This document shows positions 16,830 through 25,616 of a stretch of DNA of 64,000 bases, one piece after another. The stretch lies in NCBI GenBank assembly GCA_035565355.1, contig DATMSM010000079.1, forward strand, positions 10,945 through 74,944. Direction: 5' to 3'. The stretch is from Ga0074130 sp035565355. GTDB taxonomy: Bacteria > Pseudomonadota > Gammaproteobacteria > Burkholderiales > Rhodocyclaceae. The notes under the pieces are model-generated. The model was not told the DNA's origin, did not search any database, and was given only the letters and a program-made list of their open reading frames with translations. How positions within the stretch are numbered: the first letter of the stretch is position 1; each line of letters starts with the position of its first letter. Position numbers and translations under genes: made by a program.

Positions 16830-17692
16830 TGAAGCAGACCGAAACCATGAAGGCGGCGGCCGTCGCCGAGAAGTATGACGTTCGCCCGGGCCAGTCCGTG
16901 GCCTTGCTGCAGGAGCTCCACATCCTCACGCGTGACGGCAAGCTCAATCAGGACAGCCGTCGCAAGTTGAAGCAGGTCTATCACCTGTTCCAGTTCATCG
17001 AGCCCTTGCTGAAGGAGGTGCTGGAACGGAAGGCCGACCTGACCCTGGCCGACCATGGTGCTGGCAAGTCCTATCTGGGCTTCATTCTGTACGACCTGTT
17101 CTTCAAGGAGCAGGCGCCGCAAGGCCATATCTACGGCATTGAGACGCGTGAAGCGCTGGTGCAAAGTTCGACTGCGCTGGCCGCGCGTCTGGGCTTTTCC
17201 GGCATGTCCTTCCTGAATGTGACGGTGGCCGAGTCCATAGACTCGGCGGCCTTGCCGGCCGAGGTCGATGTGGTTACCGCGCTGCATGCCTGCAATACCG
17301 CCACCGACGACGCGATCCGTTTTGCGCTGGCCAAGAACGCCCGCCACATCGTACTGGTACCTTGCTGCCAGGCCGAAGTGGCGGCGGCCTTGCGGAAGCA
17401 TAAAGCCCAGGCCCTGAGCAATCCGCTCGCCGAGATCTGGCGCCATCCCATCCACACACGCGAGTTCGGCAGCCATGTCACCAATGTGCTGCGCTGCCTG
17501 CAGCTGGAAGCCCATGGCTACCAGCTCAATGTGACCGAGCTGGTGGGCTGGGAGCACTCGATGAAGAACGAGCTGATCCTTGCCAGCCGTACCCAGAAGC
17601 CCTCGCGGCGCGCCGCCGAGCGACTGCGGGCAATTCTGGATGAGCTGGGGCTGGCTGAGGAACTCGGCGCGCGTTTCTATACGCCAGCCTGA
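16829..17692 (+). CDS. SAM-dependent methyltransferase of unknown target (Methyltransf_32-like)
   Basis: The 287-residue protein has a class I methyltransferase core: motif I ADHGAGKSYLGF at about residues 74-85, an acidic motif II region (YGIETRE), and the downstream LHACNTATDDAI and VPCCQ blocks. These last two are typical of the GSTCD/Methyltransf_32 group, some of which act on RNA. The target here is unknown, but association with an S4 RNA-binding protein hints at RNA. It converges on the RlmI-like gene with no intergenic space. Confidence 0.8.
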   Translation: MKQTETMKAAAVAEKYDVRPGQSVALLQELHILTRDGKLNQDSRRKLKQVYHLFQFIEPLLKEVLERKADLTLADHGAGKSYLGFILYDLFFKEQAPQGHIYGIETREALVQSSTALAARLGFSGMSFLNVTVAESIDSAALPAEVDVVTALHACNTATDDAIRFALAKNARHIVLVPCCQAEVAAALRKHKAQALSNPLAEIWRHPIHTREFGSHVTNVLRCLQLEAHGYQLNVTELVGWEHSMKNELILASRTQKPSRRAAERLRAILDELGLAEELGARFYTPA

Positions 17693-18700
17693 TCAGACTC
17701 GCAGCAGGGCGATCTTCAGCGGCGGCTTACCATCCGGGCTGGGGAAGTCGGCCTCAGGGCTAATCCATTCCATTTCGCGTATCGGCCGGCCGGCCTTCCT
17801 GGCACTGCGCTCCAACTGATCCAGCCAGACCTCGCGCTCGACCTGTGCCACGTTATTGCAGCAGATCAGCGTGCCACCTTCCGCCGTGCACAGCAGTGCA
17901 GGCTTGAACACACCGGCATAGTCATTGACCAGATCGACGACGCCGAATGGGCTCTTGGCGTAGCGGGGCGGGTCGAGATAGACGATGTCGAACTGTTTCC
18001 GCTCCAGCTTGGGGAAGGGCGGCATGGGTTTGCCGCGCACACGCTCCGGCTGGCCTTGCCCCGAATACTGGCGCATGGCGGCGAAGGCATCGCTCTTGAC
18101 GAAGCGGGGTCGCGTGTTCAGCGTGTTAAGGCGGGCGTTTTCCTTGCCGATGGCCAGGCTGGATTCAGCGAAGTCCACATTCACCACATGGCTTGCGCCC
18201 GCCAGGCCCGCCACCAGACCAGTGCCGCAGGTGTAGGCGAAGAGATTCAGCACCGACTTGCCGGCAGCTTCTTGCTGTACGCGCCGCCGCGCCGCACGTG
18301 CATCGAGGAACAGCCACGGGTCCTGGCCAGCGTGGCGCGCCTGGATCAGGTAGCTGACCCCCAGCTCCATGACCACGCGCGGGCGATGGGCCTTTTCCAG
18401 CAAATCGGCGGGCAGGGGGTTATTGATGCGTGAATTGCTCTGGCTACGGTCGTTGTAGATGAAATCCAGCCCGGGCAAGTGCTCAGCGTAGAAGCGCTCT
18501 GTCTGTTCGCGCTCGTCCGGGCTCAGGGGCTGATGGAAGCTCTGCGCAAGAATCAGATCGCCATAGCGGTCTATGGTTAGTCCGGATGCGCCCTCGACGC
18601 TGCCGTGAAACAAACGGTAACATTGGGTTGATTCTTCATTCAATTGATTTGTAAGGGTTTTTCTTGCGCTGAGCGCAAGGCTGAGGGTGTCGGTCAGCAT
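17693..18700 (-). CDS. Class I SAM-dependent 23S rRNA methyltransferase-like protein (RlmI/RlmK family)
   Basis: The 335-residue protein lacks a full PUA domain at the start but has the RlmI/RlmK-type N-terminal half (CYRLFHGSVEGASGLTIDRYGD) and a Rossmann methyltransferase domain with motif I VLNLFAYTCGTGL and the LDPPRYAKS catalytic loop. Family members make m5C1962 or m7G2069 in 23S rRNA. Which base is modified here cannot be read from sequence. It is monocistronic and convergent with the upstream methyltransferase gene. Confidence 0.85.
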   Translation of the reverse strand: MLTDTLSLALSARKTLTNQLNEESTQCYRLFHGSVEGASGLTIDRYGDLILAQSFHQPLSPDEREQTERFYAEHLPGLDFIYNDRSQSNSRINNPLPADLLEKAHRPRVVMELGVSYLIQARHAGQDPWLFLDARAARRRVQQEAAGKSVLNLFAYTCGTGLVAGLAGASHVVNVDFAESSLAIGKENARLNTLNTRPRFVKSDAFAAMRQYSGQGQPERVRGKPMPPFPKLERKQFDIVYLDPPRYAKSPFGVVDLVNDYAGVFKPALLCTAEGGTLICCNNVAQVEREVWLDQLERSARKAGRPIREMEWISPEADFPSPDGKPPLKIALLRV

Positions 18701-18872
18701 GGCAGAAGGCTTTACCTAAAGTGGCAGCCGGCAAGGCCGGCCAAGGCTGGATTGTCGCATGCGAACGGAAGCCATTTTTTTGTATTCTTGTGTCAACCGG
18801 AAGCGGCGCACCGCGTTATTTGATGCAAGGGCGGCAGATATTTATCGCAAGCCGTCGTCTACGGAGATTGCA

Positions 18873-19151
18873 ATGGGCAGGTTAAGCACTGAATCGTTTG
18901 ACGAATTCCTGAGCTCGCTGAAGCGTCTTGGCATTGTCATCAGGAACGAACTGGAGCTGCGTGAGCGTATGGCGGAAGCCCGTCGCTGGCGCTTTGCCTT
19001 CGCCACACTGGCCAGTAATGGCCGCTCGCTGGGCATCCGTTTTGAAAACCACAATGCTGACGACATCGCTATCCGCAATACGCTGGCCCGCTTCGAGTTT
19101 CCCGAGCCGGCACAGTCTTCCCTGACTGCTGCGCTGCGCACCCAGCACTAA
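18873..19151 (+). CDS. Small conserved-looking protein of unknown function
   Basis: The 92-residue soluble protein (MGRLSTESFDEFLSSLKRLG...) is predicted mostly helical at the N-terminus with a short beta-rich part (FATLASNGRSLGIRFEN). I do not recognise a family. The ATG at 18873 has a GGAG site 7-10 bp upstream; a longer frame from 18759 is open but low-complexity. A strong terminator follows 23 bp after the stop, and codon use resembles the neighbours, which supports it as a real monocistronic gene. Confidence 0.65.
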   Translation: MGRLSTESFDEFLSSLKRLGIVIRNELELRERMAEARRWRFAFATLASNGRSLGIRFENHNADDIAIRNTLARFEFPEPAQSSLTAALRTQH

Positions 19152-19170
19152 GTCCTTCGAATAAAAATAA

Positions 19171-19196
19171 AAAACCCGCCATCTGGCGGGTTTTTT
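19171..19196. terminator. Intrinsic terminator after the 92-residue protein gene
   Basis: CCCGCC (19175-19180), loop ATCT, GGCGGG (19185-19190) and six T follow, with an A run on the left that also makes it usable for the minus-strand lipoprotein gene. Confidence 0.9.
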
Positions 19197-19222
19197 ATTG
19201 TCAGTATTGCCTAGTTTCCGGC

Positions 19223-19777
19223 TTATTTCAGCGTCGCGGCGGCCGGTCCCAGTCGAATGTAGGCGTGCCCGCAGGGGGGCGAGAACCTGAGGCCGAGTAC
19301 CTGTTGTTCGGTCAGGCTCAGGGTGGAACGCACTTTCTTCGTCGTGCCGTCGAACAGCACGTGGAAGCGTGCGCTGTTGTTCCAGGAGTTGCAGTACTTC
19401 CACTCCCAGACCAGCTCATCGCGTGCCTTAAAGTAGGTGGTCCAGCCCGGATAGGACGGGCCGATCTCGCGCAGCACTTCTTCCATGCTCATGCCGGCCT
19501 GTATCTTGGCGAAATGTTCCGTATTCAGCACTTCCTCGTAGCTCAGCAAGCGTTTCTTCTTGTCGAAGCGGCCCATGATGGTTGAGGTCCCCATCGGCCC
19601 GGTCGGCCAGAAGAAGCGCTGGACTCCATCCGGCTCCTCCCAGAAATAGGCCGGCGCACCGCGTTGGCTGAACACCTCCTCCTGTGTTGTCATGCCTGGT
19701 GTGAACGTGGGGCCGCCCAGGATGGCGCAGCCCCCCAGCAGGAGGAACAGCAGTAAGAGAGTGGATTTTCGGTGCAT
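19223..19777 (-). CDS. Putative outer-membrane lipoprotein, function unknown
   Basis: The 184-residue protein has a lipoprotein signal peptide with the lipobox LLGGC (modified cysteine C17). The mature part contains two segments that look like SmpA/BamE-type repeats, each starting with a glycine-methionine turn: FTPGMTTQEEVFSQRGAP and IQAGMSMEEVLREIGPS. This suggests a duplicated BamE-like fold but I cannot confirm it. It begins 13 bp after the ettA stop on the same strand, so it could share its transcript. Confidence 0.75.
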   Translation of the reverse strand: MHRKSTLLLLFLLLGGCAILGGPTFTPGMTTQEEVFSQRGAPAYFWEEPDGVQRFFWPTGPMGTSTIMGRFDKKKRLLSYEEVLNTEHFAKIQAGMSMEEVLREIGPSYPGWTTYFKARDELVWEWKYCNSWNNSARFHVLFDGTTKKVRSTLSLTEQQVLGLRFSPPCGHAYIRLGPAAATLK

Positions 19778-19789
19778 GCGGGCCTCGAA

Positions 19790-21454
19790 TCAGCGGCTGA
19801 TAGGCTTGTAGCGTATGCGCTTGGGCTTGGCGCCTTCCTCGCCCAGTCGCTTTTTTTTGTCCTCTTCATACTCATGATAGTTCCCGTTGAAGAAGGTCCA
19901 TTGCGAATCGCCTTCTGCGGCCAGGATGTGGGTGGCGATACGGTCGAGGAACCAGCGGTCATGGGAGGTGACCAGCACGCAGCCGGGAAATTCGAGCAGC
20001 GCATCTTCCAGCGCACGCAAGGTTTCCACGTCAAGATCGTTGGAGGGTTCGTCCAGCAGCAGTACGTTACCGCCGGAAATCAGGGTCTTGGCCAGGTGCA
20101 GGCGGCCGCGTTCGCCGCCGGACAGCGAGCCGACCAGCTTGCCCTGGTCGCCGCCCTTGAAGTTGAAACGGCCCAGATAGGCGCGTGACGGCATTTCGAA
20201 CTTGCCAACGGTGAGAATGTCGGCGCCTTCGGCGACGGCATCGAAGACGGTCTTGTCGTTGGCCAGGCCTTCGCGGCTCTGGTCTACGGCCGCCAGCTTG
20301 ACGGTGGGGCCGACCACGATTTCGCCGCTGTCCGGTTGCTCCTTGCCCATGATCATGCGGAACAGGGTGGACTTACCCGCGCCGTTGGGACCGATCACGC
20401 CGACGATGGCACCGGGCGGGATCTGGAAGGACAGGTTGTCGATCAGCAGGCGGTCGCCGAAGGCCTTGGACACGCCGTTGAATTCGATGACCTTGTCGCC
20501 GAGACGTTCGCCGACCGGAATGAAGATTTCCTGGGTTTCGTTGCGCTTCTGGTATTCGAACGAACTCATTTCCTCGAAGCGGGCCAGACGCGCCTTGCTC
20601 TTGGCCTGGCGGGCCTTGGGATTCTGCCGCGCCCATTCGAGTTCGGTCTTCATCGCCTTCATGCGCGCCTGTTCCTGCTTGGCTTCGGTGCCCAGGCGGG
20701 CCTCCTTCTGCTCCAGCCAGCTGGAGTAATTGCCCTTCCATGGGATCCCGTGGCCGCGGTCGAGTTCGAGGATCCACTCGGCGGCATTGTCGAGGAAGTA
20801 GCGATCGTGGGTAACGGCGACGACGGTGCCGGGGAAGCGGGTCAGGAACTGCTCCAGCCATTCCACGGACTCGGCGTCCAAGTGGTTGGTCGGCTCGTCC
20901 AGCAGCAGCATGTCGGGATTCGAGAGGAGCAGCTTGCACAGGGCGACGCGGCGCTTTTCGCCGCCGGACAGATGTTCGATTTTTGCGTCCCAGGGCGGCA
21001 GGCGCAGGGCGTCGGCGGCGATTTCGAGCTGGCGCTCGGTGTCTGAGCCGGAGGTGGCGATGATGGCTTCAAGGCGGGCCTGTTCCTCGGCCAGCTTGTC
21101 GAAGTCGGCATCCTCTTCGGCATAGGCAGCGTAGACCGCTTCCAGCTTGGCTTGGGCTTCCATGACTTCACCCATGCCGGATTCGACTTCCTCGCGCACG
21201 GTCTTGCTCGGGTCGAGTTCGGGCTCCTGCGGCAGATAGCCGATCTTGACGCCGGCCAGATGCTGGACTTCACCGTCGTATTCCTTGTCGGCACCGGCCA
21301 TGATCCTGAGCACGGTGGATTTGCCGGAACCGTTCAGGCCGAGCAGGCCGATCTTCGCGCCAGGGAAGAAGGACAGGGAGATGTCCTTGATGATCTGGCG
21401 CTTCGGGGGGACGATTTTGCTCACGCGGAGCATGGACATTACATATTGGGCCAT
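19790..21454 (-). CDS. ettA: ABC-F translational throttle protein EttA
   Basis: The 554-residue cytoplasmic protein has two ABC ATPase domains and no membrane segments. Walker A motifs are GLNGSGKST and GPNGAGKST, signature motifs LSGGEKRR and LSGGERGR, separated by an arm and a positively charged linker. The N-terminus MAQYVMSMLRVSKIVPPKR and length match E. coli EttA (555 residues), which binds the ribosomal E site and gates elongation according to ATP/ADP ratio. Confidence 0.96.
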   Translation of the reverse strand: MAQYVMSMLRVSKIVPPKRQIIKDISLSFFPGAKIGLLGLNGSGKSTVLRIMAGADKEYDGEVQHLAGVKIGYLPQEPELDPSKTVREEVESGMGEVMEAQAKLEAVYAAYAEEDADFDKLAEEQARLEAIIATSGSDTERQLEIAADALRLPPWDAKIEHLSGGEKRRVALCKLLLSNPDMLLLDEPTNHLDAESVEWLEQFLTRFPGTVVAVTHDRYFLDNAAEWILELDRGHGIPWKGNYSSWLEQKEARLGTEAKQEQARMKAMKTELEWARQNPKARQAKSKARLARFEEMSSFEYQKRNETQEIFIPVGERLGDKVIEFNGVSKAFGDRLLIDNLSFQIPPGAIVGVIGPNGAGKSTLFRMIMGKEQPDSGEIVVGPTVKLAAVDQSREGLANDKTVFDAVAEGADILTVGKFEMPSRAYLGRFNFKGGDQGKLVGSLSGGERGRLHLAKTLISGGNVLLLDEPSNDLDVETLRALEDALLEFPGCVLVTSHDRWFLDRIATHILAAEGDSQWTFFNGNYHEYEEDKKKRLGEEGAKPKRIRYKPISR

Positions 21455-21529
21455 GGTTTATATCTAAATTGAAGTGCTGAGGTTGCAGACAAGGGCGCAA
21501 GCTTACCTGACTCCACCGCATGCGGGCTT

Positions 21530-21557
21530 TTGAATCCAGGCGGTTTCCCTGGATAAT
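21530..21557 (+). promoter_or_regulatory. Candidate sigma-70 promoter for the diguanylate cyclase gene
   Basis: TTGAAT (21530-21535) and GATAAT (21552-21557) are spaced by 16 bp and end 35 bp before the start codon. Confidence 0.45.
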
Positions 21558-21592
21558 GGCGCTTGGAACAAAATTGAATAAAAAGGAAAGCT

Positions 21593-23038
21593 ATGGCGCT
21601 GGGGAGGCGGCAGCTGGTTTCCATGCTCACGGTAGTTCTAAGCCTTGGGTTCATGGTGACGGCATTCGTAAACTATGTAACAGCAAGGAACTTGATCCGC
21701 GAAGCCATCATCAGCAGCGAGCTGCCGCTGACGTCGGATAATATTTATTCTGAAATCCAGAAGGATCTGGTCAGGCCCATCTTCATCTCGTCGATGATGT
21801 CGGGCGACACCTTTCTGCGCGACTGGATGCTGGCCGGCGAAAAGGACAACAGCAAGATTTCGCGCTACCTGAGCGACGTCAAGCAGCGCTACGGCGCACA
21901 TACCGCCTTTCTGGTTTCGGAGCAGAGCCGGAATTATTATCAGGCCGGCGGCGTGCTCAAGCAGGTCAACCCCAAGGCCGAGCGCGATATCTGGTACTAC
22001 CGTGTGCGGGGCATGTCTGAGCCCTATGAAATCAATGTCGATCCGGACATGGCGAACAAGGACACGCTGACCATTTTCGTGAATTACCGGGTGCTTGATT
22101 TTCAGGGCAATTTCCTCGGTGCCACCGGGGTGGGCCTGGCGGTTGATTCGGTGCGCGGCCTGATCAACGAGTATCAGACGCGCTATCACCGCACCATCTA
22201 TTTTGTCGATGCAGATGGCCGCCTGACGCTGTTTGCCGGAGAGCACGCGCTGGGCAGAAATATTGCCGAGGTCGAAGGGCTTGGGCAAATGGCGCCCGGC
22301 ATTCTGGAAAGCAGGGAGGGTGGCACTTTTGAGTATCGCGGCGCCGATGGCAGCAATCATTTGCTGAACGTGCGCTACATCCCCGAGCTGCACTGGTATC
22401 TTTTTGTCGAAAAGCGTGAGGATGAGGCGCTGGGCGGAATACGCCGGACCTTATATGTCAATCTGCTGATCAGCCTGATGGTGACCGGACTGGTGCTGTT
22501 TCTGGTCAACCTGGTGACCAGCCGTTATCAGCGCAAGCTGGAGGCGGTGGCCCTGTCCGACAAGTTGACCGGACTCGCCAACCGTCAGGCGCTGGACATG
22601 TTCCTGCAGCGCGATATGGCCGAGAGCCGGCGTGGCGGCACGGACCTGGCGCTGTTGCTGCTGGACCTGGATCGCTTCAAGGAAGTCAATGACGAGCAGG
22701 GCCATCTTGCCGGCGACGCCGTGCTCAAGCATGTCGCGGATGCGATACGCGGGCAACTGCGGGATAGTGATATGGTCGGACGTTGGGGTGGCGAAGAGTT
22801 CATGATCCTCCTCAAACGCACCGATCTCGATGCTGCTCTGCTGGTGGCCGAAAAGGTGCGCCAGCATCTGCTGGATATGCCGCTAAGCTATGGACAGCAT
22901 CGCATACGCTTGAGCTGCAGTATTGGTGTTGCCGTGCTGCGCGAAGGTGAGACTGCAGACAGTTTGCTGGGCCGCGCCGACCGCGGTTTGTATGCGGCCA
23001 AACAGGCCGGACGCAACCAAGTTCAGGCAGGCGAATAG
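21593..23038 (+). CDS. Membrane diguanylate cyclase with periplasmic sensor domain
   Basis: The 481-residue protein has an N-terminal membrane segment (about 8-28), a periplasmic PDC/dCache-like sensor (about 35-280), a second membrane segment (about 285-307) and a GGDEF domain. The active site reads GGEEF at 399-403, and an RDSD inhibitory site (390-393) lies exactly five residues before it, as in product-inhibited enzymes. It should therefore make cyclic di-GMP from GTP under feedback control. The ligand is unknown. An AAGGA ribosome site precedes the ATG. The next gene follows after 9 bp. Confidence 0.92.
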   Translation: MALGRRQLVSMLTVVLSLGFMVTAFVNYVTARNLIREAIISSELPLTSDNIYSEIQKDLVRPIFISSMMSGDTFLRDWMLAGEKDNSKISRYLSDVKQRYGAHTAFLVSEQSRNYYQAGGVLKQVNPKAERDIWYYRVRGMSEPYEINVDPDMANKDTLTIFVNYRVLDFQGNFLGATGVGLAVDSVRGLINEYQTRYHRTIYFVDADGRLTLFAGEHALGRNIAEVEGLGQMAPGILESREGGTFEYRGADGSNHLLNVRYIPELHWYLFVEKREDEALGGIRRTLYVNLLISLMVTGLVLFLVNLVTSRYQRKLEAVALSDKLTGLANRQALDMFLQRDMAESRRGGTDLALLLLDLDRFKEVNDEQGHLAGDAVLKHVADAIRGQLRDSDMVGRWGGEEFMILLKRTDLDAALLVAEKVRQHLLDMPLSYGQHRIRLSCSIGVAVLREGETADSLLGRADRGLYAAKQAGRNQVQAGE

Positions 23039-23047
23039 GAGAAACGC

Positions 23048-23746
23048 ATGAGTCGCCAGTACAAATACTACGATTTTGTGATGGCGGCTTTCGTGTGTGT
23101 GCTGTTGTGTTCCAACTTGATCGGCGCCGGCAAGGCCGCGCAGGTTTCGGTGCCGCTTCTCGGGCCGGTGACTTTCAGTGCCGGCGTGCTGTTCTTTCCC
23201 ATCTCCTATGTTTTCGGTGATGTGCTCACCGAAGTCTACGGCTATGGTCGTGACCGACGGGTCGTCTGGGCGGGCTTTGCCGCGCTCGCTTTCGCCAGCT
23301 TCATGGCCGCCGTAGTGGTCAGTCTGCCACCGGCGGATAGCGCCTATGCGCGCCAGTATCAGGAACATCTGGTCGGTGTTTTCGGCGATACGCCGCGCAT
23401 CGCCCTTGGGTCCATGATTGCCTTCTGGTGCGGCAGCTTCTCCAACAGCTTCACGCTGGCCAAGATGAAGCTGCTGACCAAGGGGCGCTGGCTATGGACG
23501 CGCACCATAGGCTCGACGCTGGTCGGCGAGTTGGTCGACTCCAGTCTTTTCTACGTGATTGCCTTCTACGGCACCTGGCCGAACGAGCAGATCGTTGCGG
23601 TGGCGCTGGCCCAGTACGCTTTGAAGACAGGCTGGGAAGTCCTGATGACGCCGGTGACTTATCGCATCGTCGGCTTCTTAAAGCGTGCCGAGCAGGAGGA
23701 CTATTACGACAGCCGCACCAACTTCAACCCCTTCCGGCTGAACTAG
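23048..23746 (+). CDS. yhhQ: Queuosine precursor transporter (YhhQ family)
   Basis: The 232-residue protein has about six membrane segments and the YhhQ signatures FPISYVFGDVLTEVYGYGRDR (near residues 55-75) and the downstream FWCGSFSNSF and GSTLVGELVDSSLFY. YhhQ imports preQ0/preQ1 for tRNA queuosine synthesis. An AGGAG site precedes the start and the gene follows the diguanylate cyclase by 9 bp, so they may share a transcript although no functional link is obvious. Confidence 0.92.
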   Translation: MSRQYKYYDFVMAAFVCVLLCSNLIGAGKAAQVSVPLLGPVTFSAGVLFFPISYVFGDVLTEVYGYGRDRRVVWAGFAALAFASFMAAVVVSLPPADSAYARQYQEHLVGVFGDTPRIALGSMIAFWCGSFSNSFTLAKMKLLTKGRWLWTRTIGSTLVGELVDSSLFYVIAFYGTWPNEQIVAVALAQYALKTGWEVLMTPVTYRIVGFLKRAEQEDYYDSRTNFNPFRLN

Positions 23747-23761
23747 CCGGCAGGGTGGGAG

Positions 23762-24304
23762 TTAACGGCCGATAGCGCGTGAGCCCGATAGCGGTCGGTC
23801 CGGCGCCGGTCTGCCGGGGCCTGGTTGCCCCTGGCCCGGCGGCCCGTATTCCCAAGACCCGTCCGGAGCGGGACGGGGCGGTGGCCGCATCTGCGGCGGC
23901 GGTGCGGGATGCGGGTGATGATGGTGCGGGTGGCCATAGTAGGGCGGCACCACATAGACTGGCGGCGGGAGATAGGTGGGCCGTGCGTAGCCGCCGCTGC
24001 GAAAACCCGGTACGTAGACATTGGCGTACCAGTCGTTGTCGACGAAGTACACCAGCCAGTCGCAAGCACCGTAGAGCTGGCAATGCCGGCTCCACGCATA
24101 AGCATGTGCCGGCGGCACGTGCATGTAGATGGGCTCGCCTGTGTAGATGCCCGGATTGCCCATCACCGCATTGGAAATCAGCAGCGGGGGTTGTGGCGTA
24201 TTGCCGATCTCGATGCGGCCGTAGAAGCCGGGCTGACCCATGCTCTGGGCATGCGCCGTCGCGGCGAAGAGCAGCGTGGAGAGCAGTGGCAGCAGGCGCT
24301 TCAT
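23762..24304 (-). CDS. Exported Pro/Gly-rich protein of a two-gene family (HC-x4-YGAC type)
   Basis: The 180-residue protein has a signal peptide (1-20, ending AHAQ) and shares its mature core with the neighbour at 24429-24839: GQPGFYG, an IYMHVPP-type motif, a WxRHCQLYGAC cysteine pair (C75, C81), then LVYFVDNDWYANVYVPG. The C-terminal third is Pro/Tyr/Gly/His-rich and looks disordered. I do not recognise the family. The start at 24304 was chosen because it begins the signal peptide. It converges on yhhQ with 15 bp between stops. Confidence 0.7.
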   Translation of the reverse strand: MKRLLPLLSTLLFAATAHAQSMGQPGFYGRIEIGNTPQPPLLISNAVMGNPGIYTGEPIYMHVPPAHAYAWSRHCQLYGACDWLVYFVDNDWYANVYVPGFRSGGYARPTYLPPPVYVVPPYYGHPHHHHPHPAPPPQMRPPPRPAPDGSWEYGPPGQGQPGPGRPAPDRPLSGSRAIGR

Positions 24305-24428
24305 GGCATGTCCTTGAGGTGAGTCGCAAGCGGGTGCTTGCGGCGGCAACGCAAAGTTAACGCATGATAGGCCGGCCACGCTGACAAGGTGGGCGCATAT
24401 GCGGCGAAAACTGCGCGCCCCCGGGCGA

Positions 24429-24839
24429 TCAGTCGTCGTGATGACGATGCCGGTGATGGTGATGCTTATTGTGGCCGTGTTTGCGGTGGTGGTGCTTGTG
24501 TCCATGTCGATGGCGGTACTCGGGCACGTAGACGCGCTCGTACCAGTGGTCCTGGACGAAATACACAGGCGCGCCGCAGGCGCCGTAGCGATGGCAGTGT
24601 TTGTGCCAGTGCTTCACATGCTTGGGGGGCGCGTGGATGTACATGGGTGCTGCGCCATACGGTGCTGGCTGCACATACACGGGCTGACTATGGATCAGGC
24701 GCGGTGCCGGGTAGCCGCCAATATTGATGTGACCGTAGAAGCCGGGTTGTCCGACGCTGATGGACACATTGTCGGCGTGACCGGCTTGTGCGAACAGCGT
24801 CAGCAGCAGGCCTGCTAGGTAGATGCCAAGTGTTTTCAT
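24429..24839 (-). CDS. Exported histidine-rich protein, paralogue of the adjacent gene
   Basis: The 136-residue protein has a signal peptide (1-22), the same core as its neighbour (GQPGFYGHINIG, MYIHAPPKHV, WHKHCHRYGAC with C82 and C88, then PVYFVQDHWYERVYVPEYR) and a tail in which 15 of the last 27 residues are histidine. The tail would bind transition metals such as Ni, Zn or Cu in the periplasm; that is inference from composition. The ATG at 24839 starts the signal peptide, although no Shine-Dalgarno is visible. Confidence 0.7.
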   Translation of the reverse strand: MKTLGIYLAGLLLTLFAQAGHADNVSISVGQPGFYGHINIGGYPAPRLIHSQPVYVQPAPYGAAPMYIHAPPKHVKHWHKHCHRYGACGAPVYFVQDHWYERVYVPEYRHRHGHKHHHRKHGHNKHHHHRHRHHDD

Positions 24840-24902
24840 GGAGGAGTTAGGCAAGCGAAATAGCCGACGCAAGCGCCGGCTATTGAAGGTAAGGTCAGGG
24901 GT

Positions 24903-25409
24903 TCAGGATTGCGCGATGCGGGCAGGCTGGAGCAGCGGCTTGGTCTCGCTCTTGTTCATCATCTGGATGTCCCCGCAGAGCTGGCCGCCTTCCTCGATCA
25001 ACACCTTGCCGTAGCGCACGATGCCATTCACTTTACCGGTCGAATGAATGATGAGCTGATCGCGAACATTCAGTTCACCGGTGAAGGTGCCACGGATCTC
25101 GGCGATATCGATGCCGACCTTGCCGTTGAATTCACCCTTTTCGGCGATGCGGATGATGCGGCTGTCCATGGTGGCTTCCACATGGCCTTCGACCACCAGG
25201 GTGTCGCAATCCAGAATTTCCGCACCCTTGAGACGTACATCCGGACCGACGATGAGTCGATTGCCGGCGCCGGTATCCTTGTCCGCGTTCTGTTGGGCCG
25301 GCGCTGCCTGGGCCGGGCGGGCGGCAGGCTGTTGCGCGGCAGCGGAGTTGAGGATGGAATGGGGCACGTTTTCTTCCCGCTTGCCGAACGGGGATGAGGA
25401 CTTGAGCAT
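24903..25409 (-). CDS. Bactofilin (polymer-forming cytoskeletal protein)
   Basis: The 168-residue protein has a disordered Ala/Gln/Pro-rich N-terminus (about 1-48) and a bactofilin beta-helix core beginning NRLIVGPDVRLKG and running through repeated turns such as VVEGHVEATM and IAEIRGTFTGEL. Bactofilins self-assemble without nucleotides into filaments that organise the envelope. A GAAGGAG ribosome site precedes the ATG. No M23 peptidase partner is adjacent, unlike many bactofilin loci. A perfect inverted repeat lies in its upstream region. Confidence 0.9.
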   Translation of the reverse strand: MLKSSSPFGKREENVPHSILNSAAAQQPAARPAQAAPAQQNADKDTGAGNRLIVGPDVRLKGAEILDCDTLVVEGHVEATMDSRIIRIAEKGEFNGKVGIDIAEIRGTFTGELNVRDQLIIHSTGKVNGIVRYGKVLIEEGGQLCGDIQMMNKSETKPLLQPARIAQS

Positions 25410-25462
25410 GAGGAGACTCCTTCAGGGGGTGAAAATCCCAGTCCCTCATGCAAGCTGTGTGC

Positions 25463-25491
25463 CATCATGATTTCATTTAAAAATCATGATG
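25463..25491. repeat. Inverted repeat upstream of the bactofilin gene (possible operator)
   Basis: CATCATGATTT (25463-25473) and AAATCATGATG (25481-25491) are perfect 11-bp complements separated by 7 bp, 54-82 bp before the bactofilin start in an AT-rich region. No long T run follows, so a regulator binding site is as likely as a terminator. Confidence 0.5.
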
Positions 25492-25616
25492 TTGCAAACG
25501 TCATATAAAGTATTTTGTCGCGTGCCTGCGACAAACGGACCAAACAATAATTCAAGTGGCTGTTTTTAAATTGAAAAACGTGTCGCCAAAGGCAGACAGA
25601 TGCCTCTCTGTAGGAC

